Below are positions 1 to 7,150 of a stretch of DNA of 64,000 nucleotides, one piece after another (the stretch's first letter is position 1; the number at the start of each line of letters is the position of its first letter). A program made the position numbers and the translations under genes. Origin of the DNA: an uncultured Eubacteriales bacterium (GTDB lineage Bacteria > Bacillota > Clostridia > Oscillospirales > Oscillospiraceae); contig URDG01000010.1 in the NCBI GenBank assembly GCA_900546515.1, forward strand, positions 1 to 64,000. The letters are read 5' to 3'. The notes beneath the pieces were generated by a model that saw nothing but the letters and a program-made list of their open reading frames with translations, did no database searches and was not told the origin of the DNA.

Positions 1-1
1 A

Positions 2-1096
2 GGGATTTACTTTACATATTCATCGGACGATGAATTCGAGAAGCTATTTTTTGCTCATTTATCTCAGTATTTTTTAAGTGAAAAAAGAGTGGCAGAAGTT
101 AAGGGGGAGCGTCATTCTGAATTAAAGATTGTAGGTATAGATCAAAGCCAACATATCAGCGATAACGCACCTTTTATCAGATTTGTTCCGAACACCAAAA
201 TGACAAGGAGTAGGTATTTGGAGAAAATCCGAGCTCTTTTTGACGATATCTCAGCACGAAAATTAGAAAAGCGTATTGAAATGCCAGAGAAAATAGCAAA
301 ATGCACATTAGCGTTTAATAAACCAGTAGAAATCAGTGAAAGCGAGCAGAAAATCATATGCTCCATAGCTAATCAATTAGGCATCGATATTTCCGAAGAT
401 TTTTTCACTCTGGGTAGTCTATCGCAGAGTACTATGGCACCAAGTATAATGGGCGGAGCTTCAATTACAGGAACAAAGGCAGAAGAAGAAAAGTATGACG
501 CAATCCAGGAGCTTTTGGAGACAATTTCTGAAGCATTAGAATGGGCACCTATAGAATGTGCTTTTACGGAGAAGAAGTGTCTAAAGCTTGCTCTCCAGAA
601 TGGCGGGACAGATGTTGATGAAGATATAGAAATATCTCTCACTATACCAAAAGGCAGCTTACTGCCTATATGCGAATTCCCAAAGCTGAACAACGATCAG
701 ATGGGTTATCTTCTGAACGACTGTAATATGAGCGAGATTTTTGGTATATGCAGTACATCAATGTATTCGGATTACGACTCCTCTATTGTGACAAGCAGGA
801 GATTTTCGCCTCGTGTTTCTATGCCTTCCATTTTCCTTGGAAATACTCCAGATTACAGTGATGATTTTGAGCGTGAACTTGCTGATGTATTTTGTTATTC
901 GTGCTTTGATGAGGGGGAAAAGTATATTGTAAAATTAAAATATGATTATATTAAGCATAATACAATAATCGCATTCCCTTCAGTTATTTTTGTCAAAGAA
1001 CTTTTCGATGGTATACCATACACGATTACGTCCAAGAATTCGCCAGAGGTAGTATCTGGAGAAATCAAAGTTACAGATGATGTGCAAAACCAATAA
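2..1096 (+). CDS. Hypothetical protein, 5' end outside the window
   Basis: The reading frame is open to the left edge, so the gene is cut there. A GTG at 89 exists, but the codons before it keep a protein-like character (FTYSSDDEFEKLFFAHL), so I treat that GTG as internal. The visible 364 residues show no membrane segment or motif I can name. The N-terminal stretch vaguely resembles the tail of DUF4062-type domains, where an aromatic and acidic stretch precedes an HL-x-x-aromatic motif; this is weak. The gene is clearly more AT-rich than everything to its right, with many AAA, ATA and TTA codons, which suggests an accessory or acquired gene. A GC-rich hairpin repeat lies just after the stop. 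Confidence 0.6.
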   Translation, partial: GIYFTYSSDDEFEKLFFAHLSQYFLSEKRVAEVKGERHSELKIVGIDQSQHISDNAPFIRFVPNTKMTRSRYLEKIRALFDDISARKLEKRIEMPEKIAKCTLAFNKPVEISESEQKIICSIANQLGIDISEDFFTLGSLSQSTMAPSIMGGASITGTKAEEEKYDAIQELLETISEALEWAPIECAFTEKKCLKLALQNGGTDVDEDIEISLTIPKGSLLPICEFPKLNNDQMGYLLNDCNMSEIFGICSTSMYSDYDSSIVTSRRFSPRVSMPSIFLGNTPDYSDDFERELADVFCYSCFDEGEKYIVKLKYDYIKHNTIIAFPSVIFVKELFDGIPYTITSKNSPEVVSGEIKVTDDVQNQ

Positions 1097-1130
1097 AACC
1101 GGCGGCGTGGATTTCATTACTGCGCATAAC

Positions 1131-1160
1131 AATGCCGCGGCGGAATATCCCCGCCGCGGC
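1131..1160 (+). repeat. GC-rich hairpin repeat, copy 1
   Basis: A perfect 10-bp inverted repeat (GCCGCGGCGG / CCGCCGCGGC) flanks the loop AATATCC. The same 27 bases occur at 7121-7147. One frame through both copies reads NAAAEYPRRG. There is no U-tract, so a simple terminator is unlikely. It may be a REP-like dispersed element or a structured RNA tag. Confidence 0.75.
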
Positions 1161-1193
1161 ACATATAATTCTTAACGGTCTTAACAGCAATAT

Positions 1194-1252
1194 CATACTT
1201 TGGTATGAACTTCGTTTGTTAAAAAAGCATACTTTCTCCGTATTCAAAAAAA
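1194..1252 (+). promoter_or_regulatory. Two-part operator, copy 1 (upstream of the araC-like gene)
   Basis: CATACTTTGGTATG (1194-1207), an interrupted palindrome, is followed after exactly 20 bases by a second box starting CATACTTT and ending GTATTC plus an A-run (1228-1252). The same architecture is at 6930-6988 and, more loosely, at 5578-5620 on the other strand. The start-to-start distance of the boxes is 34 bp in all three. I infer a binding site for one dimeric regulator, possibly the LuxR-type protein at 5745-6821 or the AraC-type protein just downstream. Confidence 0.7.
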
Positions 1253-1294
1253 TTTCAAATTCCTTAAAATTCATACTGTAGGATCAGTGAAATT

Positions 1295-1316
1295 CTGGAG
1301 ACCGGCAGGTCTCCAG
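1295..1316 (+). other. Leader hairpin before the araC-like gene
   Basis: CTGGAGACC / GGTCTCCAG form a perfect 9-bp stem with a GGCA loop, just upstream of the AAAGGAG ribosome-binding site at 1322-1328. It could modulate translation or mRNA stability. No U-run follows it. Confidence 0.5.
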
Positions 1317-1334
1317 CCGGCAAAGGAGAATGAG

Positions 1335-1868
1335 ATGAAGCTTTTTTGCGTAAACGAAGAACATTTTGATCTGAGCATATTGCAGAGCCTTATAGAATCC
1401 GGCATATGCTCGCTGATAGACATCAGCATGCCCGCCGTGCGGGCTGCCGGGGAGGCGCATATGTCCAGCGGCCATGCGCAGTATCAGAGCAGGCTGCCGC
1501 AGCATACGGCGAGCCGCGCGGATACCCGCAGCGGCAGCGCCCTTGCCCGCAGTGCAAAGGAATACGTGGACTGTAATTACACCGACTGCGAATGCACCCT
1601 GTCAGGGATAGCAAAGAGCCTGTATGTGTCGCCGGGGTATCTGAGCGCCGTTTTCAAGGAGACGGTGGGTGAGAGCTTTATCAATTACCTCACCGGGCTG
1701 CGCATGAAAAGAGCAAAGCAGCTGCTTGCCGGCACGGAGCTGATGATATACGAGGTGGCGATAATGGTGGGATATGAAAACCAGACGTATTTCAGCACGG
1801 TGTTCAAAAAATCTGCCGGTATGTCGCCGAAGGACTACCGGGAGAGCGTCCGGCAGCCGGAAGTATGA
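1335..1868 (+). CDS. AraC-family transcriptional regulator
   Basis: A 178-residue protein. The C-terminal hundred residues are a classic AraC/XylS double helix-turn-helix: first helix pair around LSGIAKSLYVSPGYLSAVFK, then INYLTGLRMKRAKQLL, then YEVAIMVGYENQTYFSTVFKK and GMSPKDYR. The first 75 residues match no ligand-binding or receiver domain I recognise, so the sensor is minimal or missing. I chose ATG 1335 because AAAGGAG sits 6 bases upstream; the in-frame GTG at 1287 would run through a hairpin. The gene ends 9 bp from the convergent transporter gene at 1878. The two-part operator 85-140 bp upstream suggests it belongs to the 1-7 kb regulon. DNA binding is certain from the fold; the effector is unknown. 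Confidence 0.85.
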   Translation: MKLFCVNEEHFDLSILQSLIESGICSLIDISMPAVRAAGEAHMSSGHAQYQSRLPQHTASRADTRSGSALARSAKEYVDCNYTDCECTLSGIAKSLYVSPGYLSAVFKETVGESFINYLTGLRMKRAKQLLAGTELMIYEVAIMVGYENQTYFSTVFKKSAGMSPKDYRESVRQPEV

Positions 1869-1877
1869 CGGCCCCGT

Positions 1878-2339
1878 TCAGAATGGCAGAATATCCGAGA
1901 TCATGATAACGCCCATGATGCACAGTACAACGCCCAGAAGCCGCTTGAAGGTGAGCTTTTCGTGGTAAAATACCGCGCCGACGATCACCAGCGCAATGGC
2001 GAGGAGCACGTACAAAAGTACGCTGCCCACGCTCAGATTCCAGCCCACACGGAACATTGAGAGTGCGGAAACATCCATCAGCACAAGGCATATGCCAAGC
2101 GCCGGGGCGGTCCAGTTCAGGTTTTTCAGCTCCGCGCGCAGCGTCTGGCCGCGGCGGGTGACGAGAAACATGACCAAGGCGACGGCGAGACATACCGCGT
2201 AGCAAAGGCACACGGACACAAAAGGATCAACGTTCTCCGGTGTGACCTTCTGTATTATCATATACGGGACGCGGGTAGCGATCATGAGCACCGCAGGTGC
2301 AATGTAGCTCAGCTTTGATATCTTATTTGTTTCCCCCAT
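1878..2339 (-). CDS. DMT/EamA-like half-transporter, C-terminal-half type
   Basis: A 153-residue membrane protein with about five hydrophobic helices, the size of half a drug/metabolite transporter. It aligns along its length with the second half of the 305-residue protein encoded at 2944-3861: both contain the pattern LNWTAPxLGxCLV, then FRVGWxLSVG, then YxEKLTxKRxxGxV. Its upstream neighbour (2391-2870) matches the first half, so these two genes look like a split version of the fused transporter. An AGGAGGA site precedes ATG 2339. Related small proteins usually work as hetero-oligomers. The substrate is unknown; the nearby amidohydrolase suggests an organic amide or amine product. Confidence 0.8.
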   Translation of the reverse strand: MGETNKISKLSYIAPAVLMIATRVPYMIIQKVTPENVDPFVSVCLCYAVCLAVALVMFLVTRRGQTLRAELKNLNWTAPALGICLVLMDVSALSMFRVGWNLSVGSVLLYVLLAIALVIVGAVFYHEKLTFKRLLGVVLCIMGVIMISDILPF

Positions 2340-2390
2340 GTCAATTCAGAGTTCCTCCTATTTAAATTTTTTTTGTTTGTATTTGATAAG

Positions 2391-2870
2391 TCAGGGGAGC
2401 GCTGCCGTCTCGCTGACGCCGTCCTCCGCATGCTTGTCGGGCGAGTTTATTACGTATAGGCCGGCAGCGCAGGTTATCACGCCGCAGAATTTCATGAGCG
2501 TGAGGCTCTCGCCGAATACGAGCACGCCTATGATCACGACGATGACGGAACAGGCAATGTTTGCGATAAGCGAGCCTATGCTTATGTCCCAGCCTGCGCG
2601 GAACAGCAGTATCAGCGACAGGTCGGTGAAAACTATGCATACACCGAGGCAGTATGACGTCCAGTTTGCTTCCGAGGCTGCGGCGATTATGCTGCCTCCG
2701 CGTGAAGTGACAAAAAACAGTATTACGCACACGACAAGGGCTACGCAGTACGTAGCGGCTAGGGAGAAAAACGGGTTTATCTTCTTCGGCGTTGATTTTC
2801 CGACGACGTTATAAAGAACGTTCCCAAGCACTCCGAGAAGGAGCGGGGATATGTACACAAGAAAACTCAT
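2391..2870 (-). CDS. DMT/EamA-like half-transporter, N-terminal-half type
   Basis: A 159-residue protein with about five membrane helices. It matches residues 1-160 of the fused paralogue at 2944-3861 (shared GKSTPxKIN, CVILFFVT, SxANWxSYxLG, IVFxDLSLILLxRAGWDxSIGxLIANI). Its C-terminus is a short acidic tail where the fused protein has a linker. I start it at ATG 2870 because CCGGAGGTTTT lies immediately upstream; the 16 extra in-frame codons further upstream lie in a hairpin. The stop is 51 bp before the start of the other half gene, so the two are probably co-translated and form one heteromeric carrier. Confidence 0.82.
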   Translation of the reverse strand: MSFLVYISPLLLGVLGNVLYNVVGKSTPKKINPFFSLAATYCVALVVCVILFFVTSRGGSIIAAASEANWTSYCLGVCIVFTDLSLILLFRAGWDISIGSLIANIACSVIVVIIGVLVFGESLTLMKFCGVITCAAGLYVINSPDKHAEDGVSETAALP

Positions 2871-2874
2871 AAAA

Positions 2875-2919
2875 CCTCCGGATTTTACAGATGCCCCCGG
2901 AGAAATATCCGGAGGCATC
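2875..2919 (-). promoter_or_regulatory. Hairpin with an arm complementary to the downstream RBS
   Basis: On the minus-strand RNA, 2919-2909 (GATGCCTCCGG) pairs with 2900-2890 (CCGGGGGCATC), allowing one G-U pair. The segment CCTCCGGAT in the first arm (2915-2907) is also perfectly complementary to ATCCGGAGG at the ribosome-binding site (2883-2875). The two pairings exclude each other, as in a translational switch. It could instead be only a weak terminator for the gene upstream. Confidence 0.4.
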
Positions 2920-2943
2920 TTTGGTTGTATTATACTGAATTGA

Positions 2944-3861
2944 TCACACGAGACCTACGAGCACAACGCCGGCGAGAGAGATCACAATGCCGATTATGCG
3001 CTTTGCGGTCAGCTTTTCCTTGTATACAACGCGGCCCAGAATGACGAGGACGACTGCGAGAAGGACGTATGCGAGCAGCAGGCCGACGCTCAGCTCCCAG
3101 CCGACACGGAACAGAAGTATCGTGGAGACCTCAAGGCAGACGAGGCATGCGCCGAGAACGGGAGCGGTCCAGTTGGCTTTCTTGATCTCCTTGAAGTAGT
3201 TCTTGTTGGAGCTGGTGATGAAGAACATTATGAGCGCGTACACGATGCACACAAGGTAGGTCAGAGAAACAGAGGCGAAGGTGTCGACGTCGGTCGGAGT
3301 GACCTTTGCAGTGACGCTGTAGAGCGTGTTTGCCACTATCATGAGAATGACGGGGATCCACTTGGCGAAGGAGAACTTCTTCTTGGGCTCGGCAGCGCCT
3401 TCGGCGGCAGCCTCGACAGCCTTCTTCTCAGGAGCGTTGACGACATAGAGACCGACAATGCAGACAATGATGCCGACAGCCTTCATGGCGGTCATGGCTT
3501 CGCCGAAGCAGGCGACGCCGATTATAACGGAGACGAGGGAAACGCCGATGTTTGCGATCAGGGTGCCGATGCTGACATCCCAGCCTGCGCGGTAGAGAAG
3601 AATGAGCGACAGGTCGATGAACACGATGGTGATGCCGAGGAAGTAGGACGCCCAGTTGGCAGAGGCAAATGCCGCGAAAATATCGCCGCCGGGATTGGTG
3701 ACAAAGAACAGAATCACGCACAGCACAAGGCCAGTGAGGTAGCTCAGTGACAGCGTTGCGAATGAGTTGATCTTTTCAGGGGTGGATTTGCCCGCTATGT
3801 TGTAGACGGTGTTGCCGAAAACATTCAGCAGAAGAGGTGCAATAAATATCAGGATCTCCAT
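2944..3861 (-). CDS. DMT/EamA-like transporter, fused full-length form
   Basis: A 305-residue protein with about ten predicted membrane helices in two five-helix repeats (roughly 1-140 and 168-305), joined by a charged Ala/Glu/Lys linker (EKKAVEAAAEGAAEPKKK). This is the usual two-domain plan of the drug/metabolite transporter superfamily. The two halves resemble the separate products at 2391-2870 and 1878-2339 respectively, so fused and split versions lie side by side. It starts at ATG 3861, 41 bp after the amidohydrolase stop, and is probably in the same operon. Import or export cannot be told from sequence. The amidohydrolase neighbour suggests it handles the substrate or product of that enzyme. 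Confidence 0.85.
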   Translation of the reverse strand: MEILIFIAPLLLNVFGNTVYNIAGKSTPEKINSFATLSLSYLTGLVLCVILFFVTNPGGDIFAAFASANWASYFLGITIVFIDLSLILLYRAGWDVSIGTLIANIGVSLVSVIIGVACFGEAMTAMKAVGIIVCIVGLYVVNAPEKKAVEAAAEGAAEPKKKFSFAKWIPVILMIVANTLYSVTAKVTPTDVDTFASVSLTYLVCIVYALIMFFITSSNKNYFKEIKKANWTAPVLGACLVCLEVSTILLFRVGWELSVGLLLAYVLLAVVLVILGRVVYKEKLTAKRIIGIVISLAGVVLVGLV

Positions 3862-3902
3862 ATATGCTTTTCCTTTCTAACTCTCTTTTTCGTTTTGGTA
3901 TA

Positions 3903-5540
3903 TCAGCCTTCGTAGACTATGTGTCCGTCGCAGACGGTGAGGGCCACGCCGCTGTTGAGAATATCATCGGCGGGAATGTCGAAGAGATTGCGGTCCCAGA
4001 CGACGATGTCCGCGAGCTTGCCGCACTCGAGGCTGCCGAGAACATTTTCCTTGCCGACCTTGTATGCGCCGCCGTAGGTGTAGGCGTAGAGCGCGTCCCA
4101 CAGAGTGAGCTTCTGCTCGGGGTTCCAGCCGTTTTCGGGCTGGCCGTCCGGATACTTGCGGGTGACGGCCCTGTGAAGGCTCAGGCGGGTATCGTAGGTG
4201 ACGACGGGGAAGTCGGTGCCGAAGGCGAGATGTATGCCGTTGTCGAGCATGCTCTTGAACGCCCAGAGATTCTTAGTGCGGATGGGGCCGACAACACCGG
4301 CGTACTCCTCATCCTCAAACCTGGGATAGAGCGCGAGATGCTGAGGCTGCACGGAGCAGATGATCCCGGCCTTTGCCATGCGCGCCCAGTCCGCGGGATC
4401 GGACATGTCAAGATGCTCGATGGACATGCGGGAGCCGGTATCGCCGTCCGCGGCGAGAGCTGCCTCATACATGTCGATCGCGCGGCGCACACCGCCGTCG
4501 CCGACTGCATGGAAGTGCAGGTGGATGCCGTGCTTGTGGTATTCCATGACGCGGCGTGCATTGTATTCAAGGTCGGACGCCCAGAACTCGTGGTCTATGT
4601 CGGGCTTGTCCGAATAGGCGTCTATGAGGTAGCCGGTGTGAGCCACGACGATGCCGTCGATGAATTCTTTGATGCCGGCGTAGTAGATCATGCTGTCGGG
4701 AACGCTGTATTTTTTCTGATTTTCGAGTGCAGTCTCAAGTGTGCCGGTCATGGTGGTGGCATAGTTGTAGCGGAACTTGAGAGTGCCGTCGGAGATCATG
4801 TCGTTGATAACGGACAGGTTGCCCATGTCGTAGCAGTTGAGCGGACGCATGTCGACGACGGAAGTGATGCCGTACTTGCAGAAGTCCTCGTTTCTGATCT
4901 CGACGAGGCGGCGCGTTTTTGCATAGGGTATATTGAAAGCGAGCTTTACAAAATCGTTCTGGACATCCTCGACGAGGTATCCGGTTATGTGCCCGTTCTC
5001 GTCGCGGCCGTAACGGCCGAAGCGCGTATCGGGGGCGTCAGCGGGAATGCCGACGATCTCTATTGCCTTGGAGTTGACCCAGCCTGCGTGCAGGTCGCTG
5101 TCGTATATGTATACGGGGCGGTCGGGGAAATACTTGTCGAGCGTTTCCTTGGTCGGGGGCGTGGGATCGTCCCAGCCGCATATCATAAAACCGCATGCGC
5201 TGACCCATTCATCGTCGGCATAATCGGCCTCATTTTCCTTGTAGAACTCATAGAGCGTCTTTGCGCACTCTTCCGCACTGGAAAGACCCGCAAGGTTGGG
5301 GCCTGCGGTCAGGTAGCAGCCGCCGAACATGTGCACATGGGAGTCGCATATGCCCGGAGTGATGAGCTGCTTGCCGAAATCGCGGATGACGGTGTTTTCG
5401 TCCGCAAGAGCAAGGACCTCTTCCTTTGATCCGACAAGTTCTATCTTGTTGCCGGCAATGGCGACGCCTCCGGAAATCATACCGAGGGTAGACGCGGTGA
5501 AGATGTTTTCGCTCAGCAAAATAATGTCTGCTCTCTTCAT
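3903..5540 (-). CDS. Amidohydrolase family protein (YtcJ-like, Amidohydro_3 type)
   Basis: A 545-residue metal-dependent hydrolase. The N-terminal ~60 residues form the small beta domain. The first metal motif is in ITPGICDSHVHMFG, later metal histidines fall in LHFHAVGDGGVRRAID, and the last acidic ligand is in FGTDFPVV. The C-terminus returns to the beta domain (GKLADIVVWDRNLF). The length matches YtcJ-like enzymes, which hydrolyse C-N bonds; N-formyl and N-acyl substrates are known in the family. There is no signal peptide, so it is cytoplasmic. GAGGTTTTT precedes ATG 5540. The upstream region carries the third copy of the two-part operator, and the gene is followed by the transporter genes in one direction, so a catabolic operon is likely. 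The true substrate is unknown. Confidence 0.85.
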   Translation of the reverse strand: MKRADIILLSENIFTASTLGMISGGVAIAGNKIELVGSKEEVLALADENTVIRDFGKQLITPGICDSHVHMFGGCYLTAGPNLAGLSSAEECAKTLYEFYKENEADYADDEWVSACGFMICGWDDPTPPTKETLDKYFPDRPVYIYDSDLHAGWVNSKAIEIVGIPADAPDTRFGRYGRDENGHITGYLVEDVQNDFVKLAFNIPYAKTRRLVEIRNEDFCKYGITSVVDMRPLNCYDMGNLSVINDMISDGTLKFRYNYATTMTGTLETALENQKKYSVPDSMIYYAGIKEFIDGIVVAHTGYLIDAYSDKPDIDHEFWASDLEYNARRVMEYHKHGIHLHFHAVGDGGVRRAIDMYEAALAADGDTGSRMSIEHLDMSDPADWARMAKAGIICSVQPQHLALYPRFEDEEYAGVVGPIRTKNLWAFKSMLDNGIHLAFGTDFPVVTYDTRLSLHRAVTRKYPDGQPENGWNPEQKLTLWDALYAYTYGGAYKVGKENVLGSLECGKLADIVVWDRNLFDIPADDILNSGVALTVCDGHIVYEG

Positions 5541-5577
5541 AAAAACCTCCTGATTGACATTTTTTTATTGTTTCCAA

Positions 5578-5620
5578 CAAAGTATGCCGACAATATAACA
5601 GGCGGCCGCAGCAAAGTAAA
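5578..5620 (-). promoter_or_regulatory. Two-part operator, copy 3 (amidohydrolase promoter)
   Basis: Read on the minus strand, TTTACTTTG begins at 5620 and CATACTTTG at 5586, 34 bases apart, the same spacing as at 1194 and 6930. The second box is also followed by an A-rich run. TTTACT (5620-5615) and TATATT (5597-5592) could be -35 and -10 hexamers 17 bp apart. The match of the first box is weaker than in the other two copies. Confidence 0.5.
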
Positions 5621-5698
5621 TCAAGATAATTTGGCATTGAATTAAATATTTTTTGCGTTGATTAAATTTTTTTGCCGCAGAAAAAATTGTGAAAAAAA

Positions 5699-5726
5699 CT
5701 CCGCATGGCGGCAATGCCATGCGGAG
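5699..5726 (-). terminator. Rho-independent terminator of the luxR-type gene
   Basis: An 11-bp perfect stem (CTCCGCATGGC / GCCATGCGGAG) followed on the minus strand by a run of seven Ts lies 18 bp after the regulator stop codon. It separates that gene from the amidohydrolase operon. Confidence 0.85.
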
Positions 5727-5744
5727 AGGGAAGATATGCTGTTT

Positions 5745-6821
5745 TCAGTCCGGGCTTGACATCCGCAGCCTGTTCAGCAGAGAAGTGCGGTTGCTGACTC
5801 CGGTTTTCTGAAAGATATTTGATATGTGCGTTTTGACTGTCGGCACCGAGATATACAGCAGAGAAGCGATCTCGCTGTTCGTCTTGCCCTGAGATATGAG
5901 AGATACGATCTCACGCTCACGCGGCGAGAGGGAAGCCGGCAGGGCGAGCGGGGAGCGGGCTTGCGTCTGCCGCGGCGATATACGCACGGTGTACACATGC
6001 CGGCCCTGCTCCTGCGAATGAACAATGACGGCGCGGTAGCCTTCCGAAAACTCGGGCAGCTCAACACGGTCTCCGGCGCCGCAGGCCAGCGGCAGAAATG
6101 AACATGCAAACTCGCGCAGTGTGTCGGCGGATATATCCCGGCCGGTTATATCCTGACAGAAGCGGAGCAGCTGCGTGTTATAGTAGAGCACACTGCCGGT
6201 GCCGTCGAACATTATGATCCCGTCGTCAATGCTGCACACTACAGACTCCAGCGTCTCGGTCTTGAATTTCAGATCGAGCATCTGAAGACTCTGGCATAGC
6301 ATCTGCGCTATGAACGGAGTGATTATATTGAGGCAGTTGATGAACAGCATCCTGTTGGCATCATTGCTGTGCTTCGTAAAAAGTGCGGCGGAGCCGTACT
6401 GCTGCCTGCCGACGTTGAACGAGAGTATGATATCCTGCGTCAGGCTGTACTCATCCGAGAGATATGAGAAATACGGGTTCGAGCTCATATCTTTTGACGG
6501 GTAATCGGTGAGGGCTATGTCGTCCATCGTGAGCACCGGCTTTTCCATGAGCCGTCGATCCTTCATATAAATGGGATGAAAGGGATCGAACTTGTAGTAA
6601 TAGTCCTGATAACTCCGTATTATGCGCCGGTCGACATTGTACGATATGGGATCGTAAAGGCTGTGGCTGCCGACGAGCCACAGGCTGGAGACGGAATAGT
6701 CAAAATGCTTCTCAAGCATCAGCAGAAGATTACTGCGGAAGAACTCAGGCGGTACCTGCGTGCTTCTGAGAAAGTCTATGACCTTTTCAAATTCGGACTG
6801 AGTTACGTTGTGGTCATACAT
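5745..6821 (-). CDS. LuxR-type (GerE-fold) transcriptional regulator
   Basis: A 358-residue protein. Its last ~65 residues are a LuxR/GerE helix-turn-helix (LSPREREIVSLISQGKTNSEIA, then ISVPTVKTHISNIFQKTGVSNRTSL). The middle region (about 205-270) reads like a PAS-type sensor (DGIIMFDGTGSVLYYN). The N-terminal ~190 residues show no family signature I recognise and no receiver aspartate, so it is not a response regulator. I start at ATG 6821, preceded by ACGAGGT; the TTG at 6854 lacks a ribosome-binding site. It faces away from the two-part operator at 6930-6988 and ends in its own terminator. It likely controls the adjacent amidohydrolase/transporter genes, and perhaps itself. The ligand is unknown. 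Confidence 0.85.
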   Translation of the reverse strand: MYDHNVTQSEFEKVIDFLRSTQVPPEFFRSNLLLMLEKHFDYSVSSLWLVGSHSLYDPISYNVDRRIIRSYQDYYYKFDPFHPIYMKDRRLMEKPVLTMDDIALTDYPSKDMSSNPYFSYLSDEYSLTQDIILSFNVGRQQYGSAALFTKHSNDANRMLFINCLNIITPFIAQMLCQSLQMLDLKFKTETLESVVCSIDDGIIMFDGTGSVLYYNTQLLRFCQDITGRDISADTLREFACSFLPLACGAGDRVELPEFSEGYRAVIVHSQEQGRHVYTVRISPRQTQARSPLALPASLSPREREIVSLISQGKTNSEIASLLYISVPTVKTHISNIFQKTGVSNRTSLLNRLRMSSPD

Positions 6822-6929
6822 GGCAGATACCTCGTGAGCAGAAAAAATAGCCAAAACAACGTGAAATATCCGTCGTTTATTCTACTATAATAACATGTTT
6901 CAAAAAGCAAGTCAATGTTTTATCAGAAT

Positions 6930-6988
6930 CATACTTTGGTATGATGCATCGGCAGAGTGAAAACATACTTTGTGTGTATTCAAAAAAA
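6930..6988 (+). promoter_or_regulatory. Two-part operator, copy 2
   Basis: CATACTTTGGTATG (6930-6943) is identical to copy 1. After a 20-base spacer of unrelated sequence comes the second box (6964-6988), which differs from copy 1 only in the four bases between CATACTTT and GTATTC. The spacer length is conserved while its sequence is not, which is the mark of a protein binding site. It lies between the luxR-type gene and the 26-codon ORF at 7070. Confidence 0.75.
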
Positions 6989-7069
6989 GTCGGCCTGTAA
7001 ATAGAATAAAAAACATGTATGCCGCGTGAATGATACGCCGCAGGCAGACGGGTTTTGGAGGAAGAAGAT

Positions 7070-7150
7070 ATGAAAAACAGAAATTTCGGCACAAATGCAA
7101 GACATCCGCCCGAAAGCAATGCCGCGGCGGAATATCCCCGCCGCGGCTGA
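7070..7150 (+). CDS. 26-residue peptide ORF containing the hairpin repeat
   Basis: ATG 7070 is preceded by GGAGG at 7057-7061 (8-base spacing). The peptide begins MKNRNFGTNAR and ends NAAAEYPRRG, with the stop directly after the hairpin repeat. It could be a leader peptide or just a frame through the repeat. The good ribosome-binding site and the operator 80 bp upstream argue that it is transcribed and translated. There is no homology that I can name. Confidence 0.4.
   Translation: MKNRNFGTNARHPPESNAAAEYPRRG
7121..7147 (+). repeat. GC-rich hairpin repeat, copy 2
   Basis: Identical in stem and loop to 1134-1160. Here it encodes the last ten codons of the short ORF. The flanks of the two copies differ. 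Confidence 0.75.

Noticed and set aside
1287..1334. GTG 1287 as start of the araC-like gene
   Set aside because: It would pass through a 9-bp hairpin and ends next to a better start with AAAGGAG at 1335.
3864..5429. 521-codon plus-strand frame opposite the amidohydrolase
   Set aside because: It lies wholly antisense to a gene with clear metal-binding motifs. It is Val/Gly/Ala/Glu-rich without family features, a codon-bias shadow.
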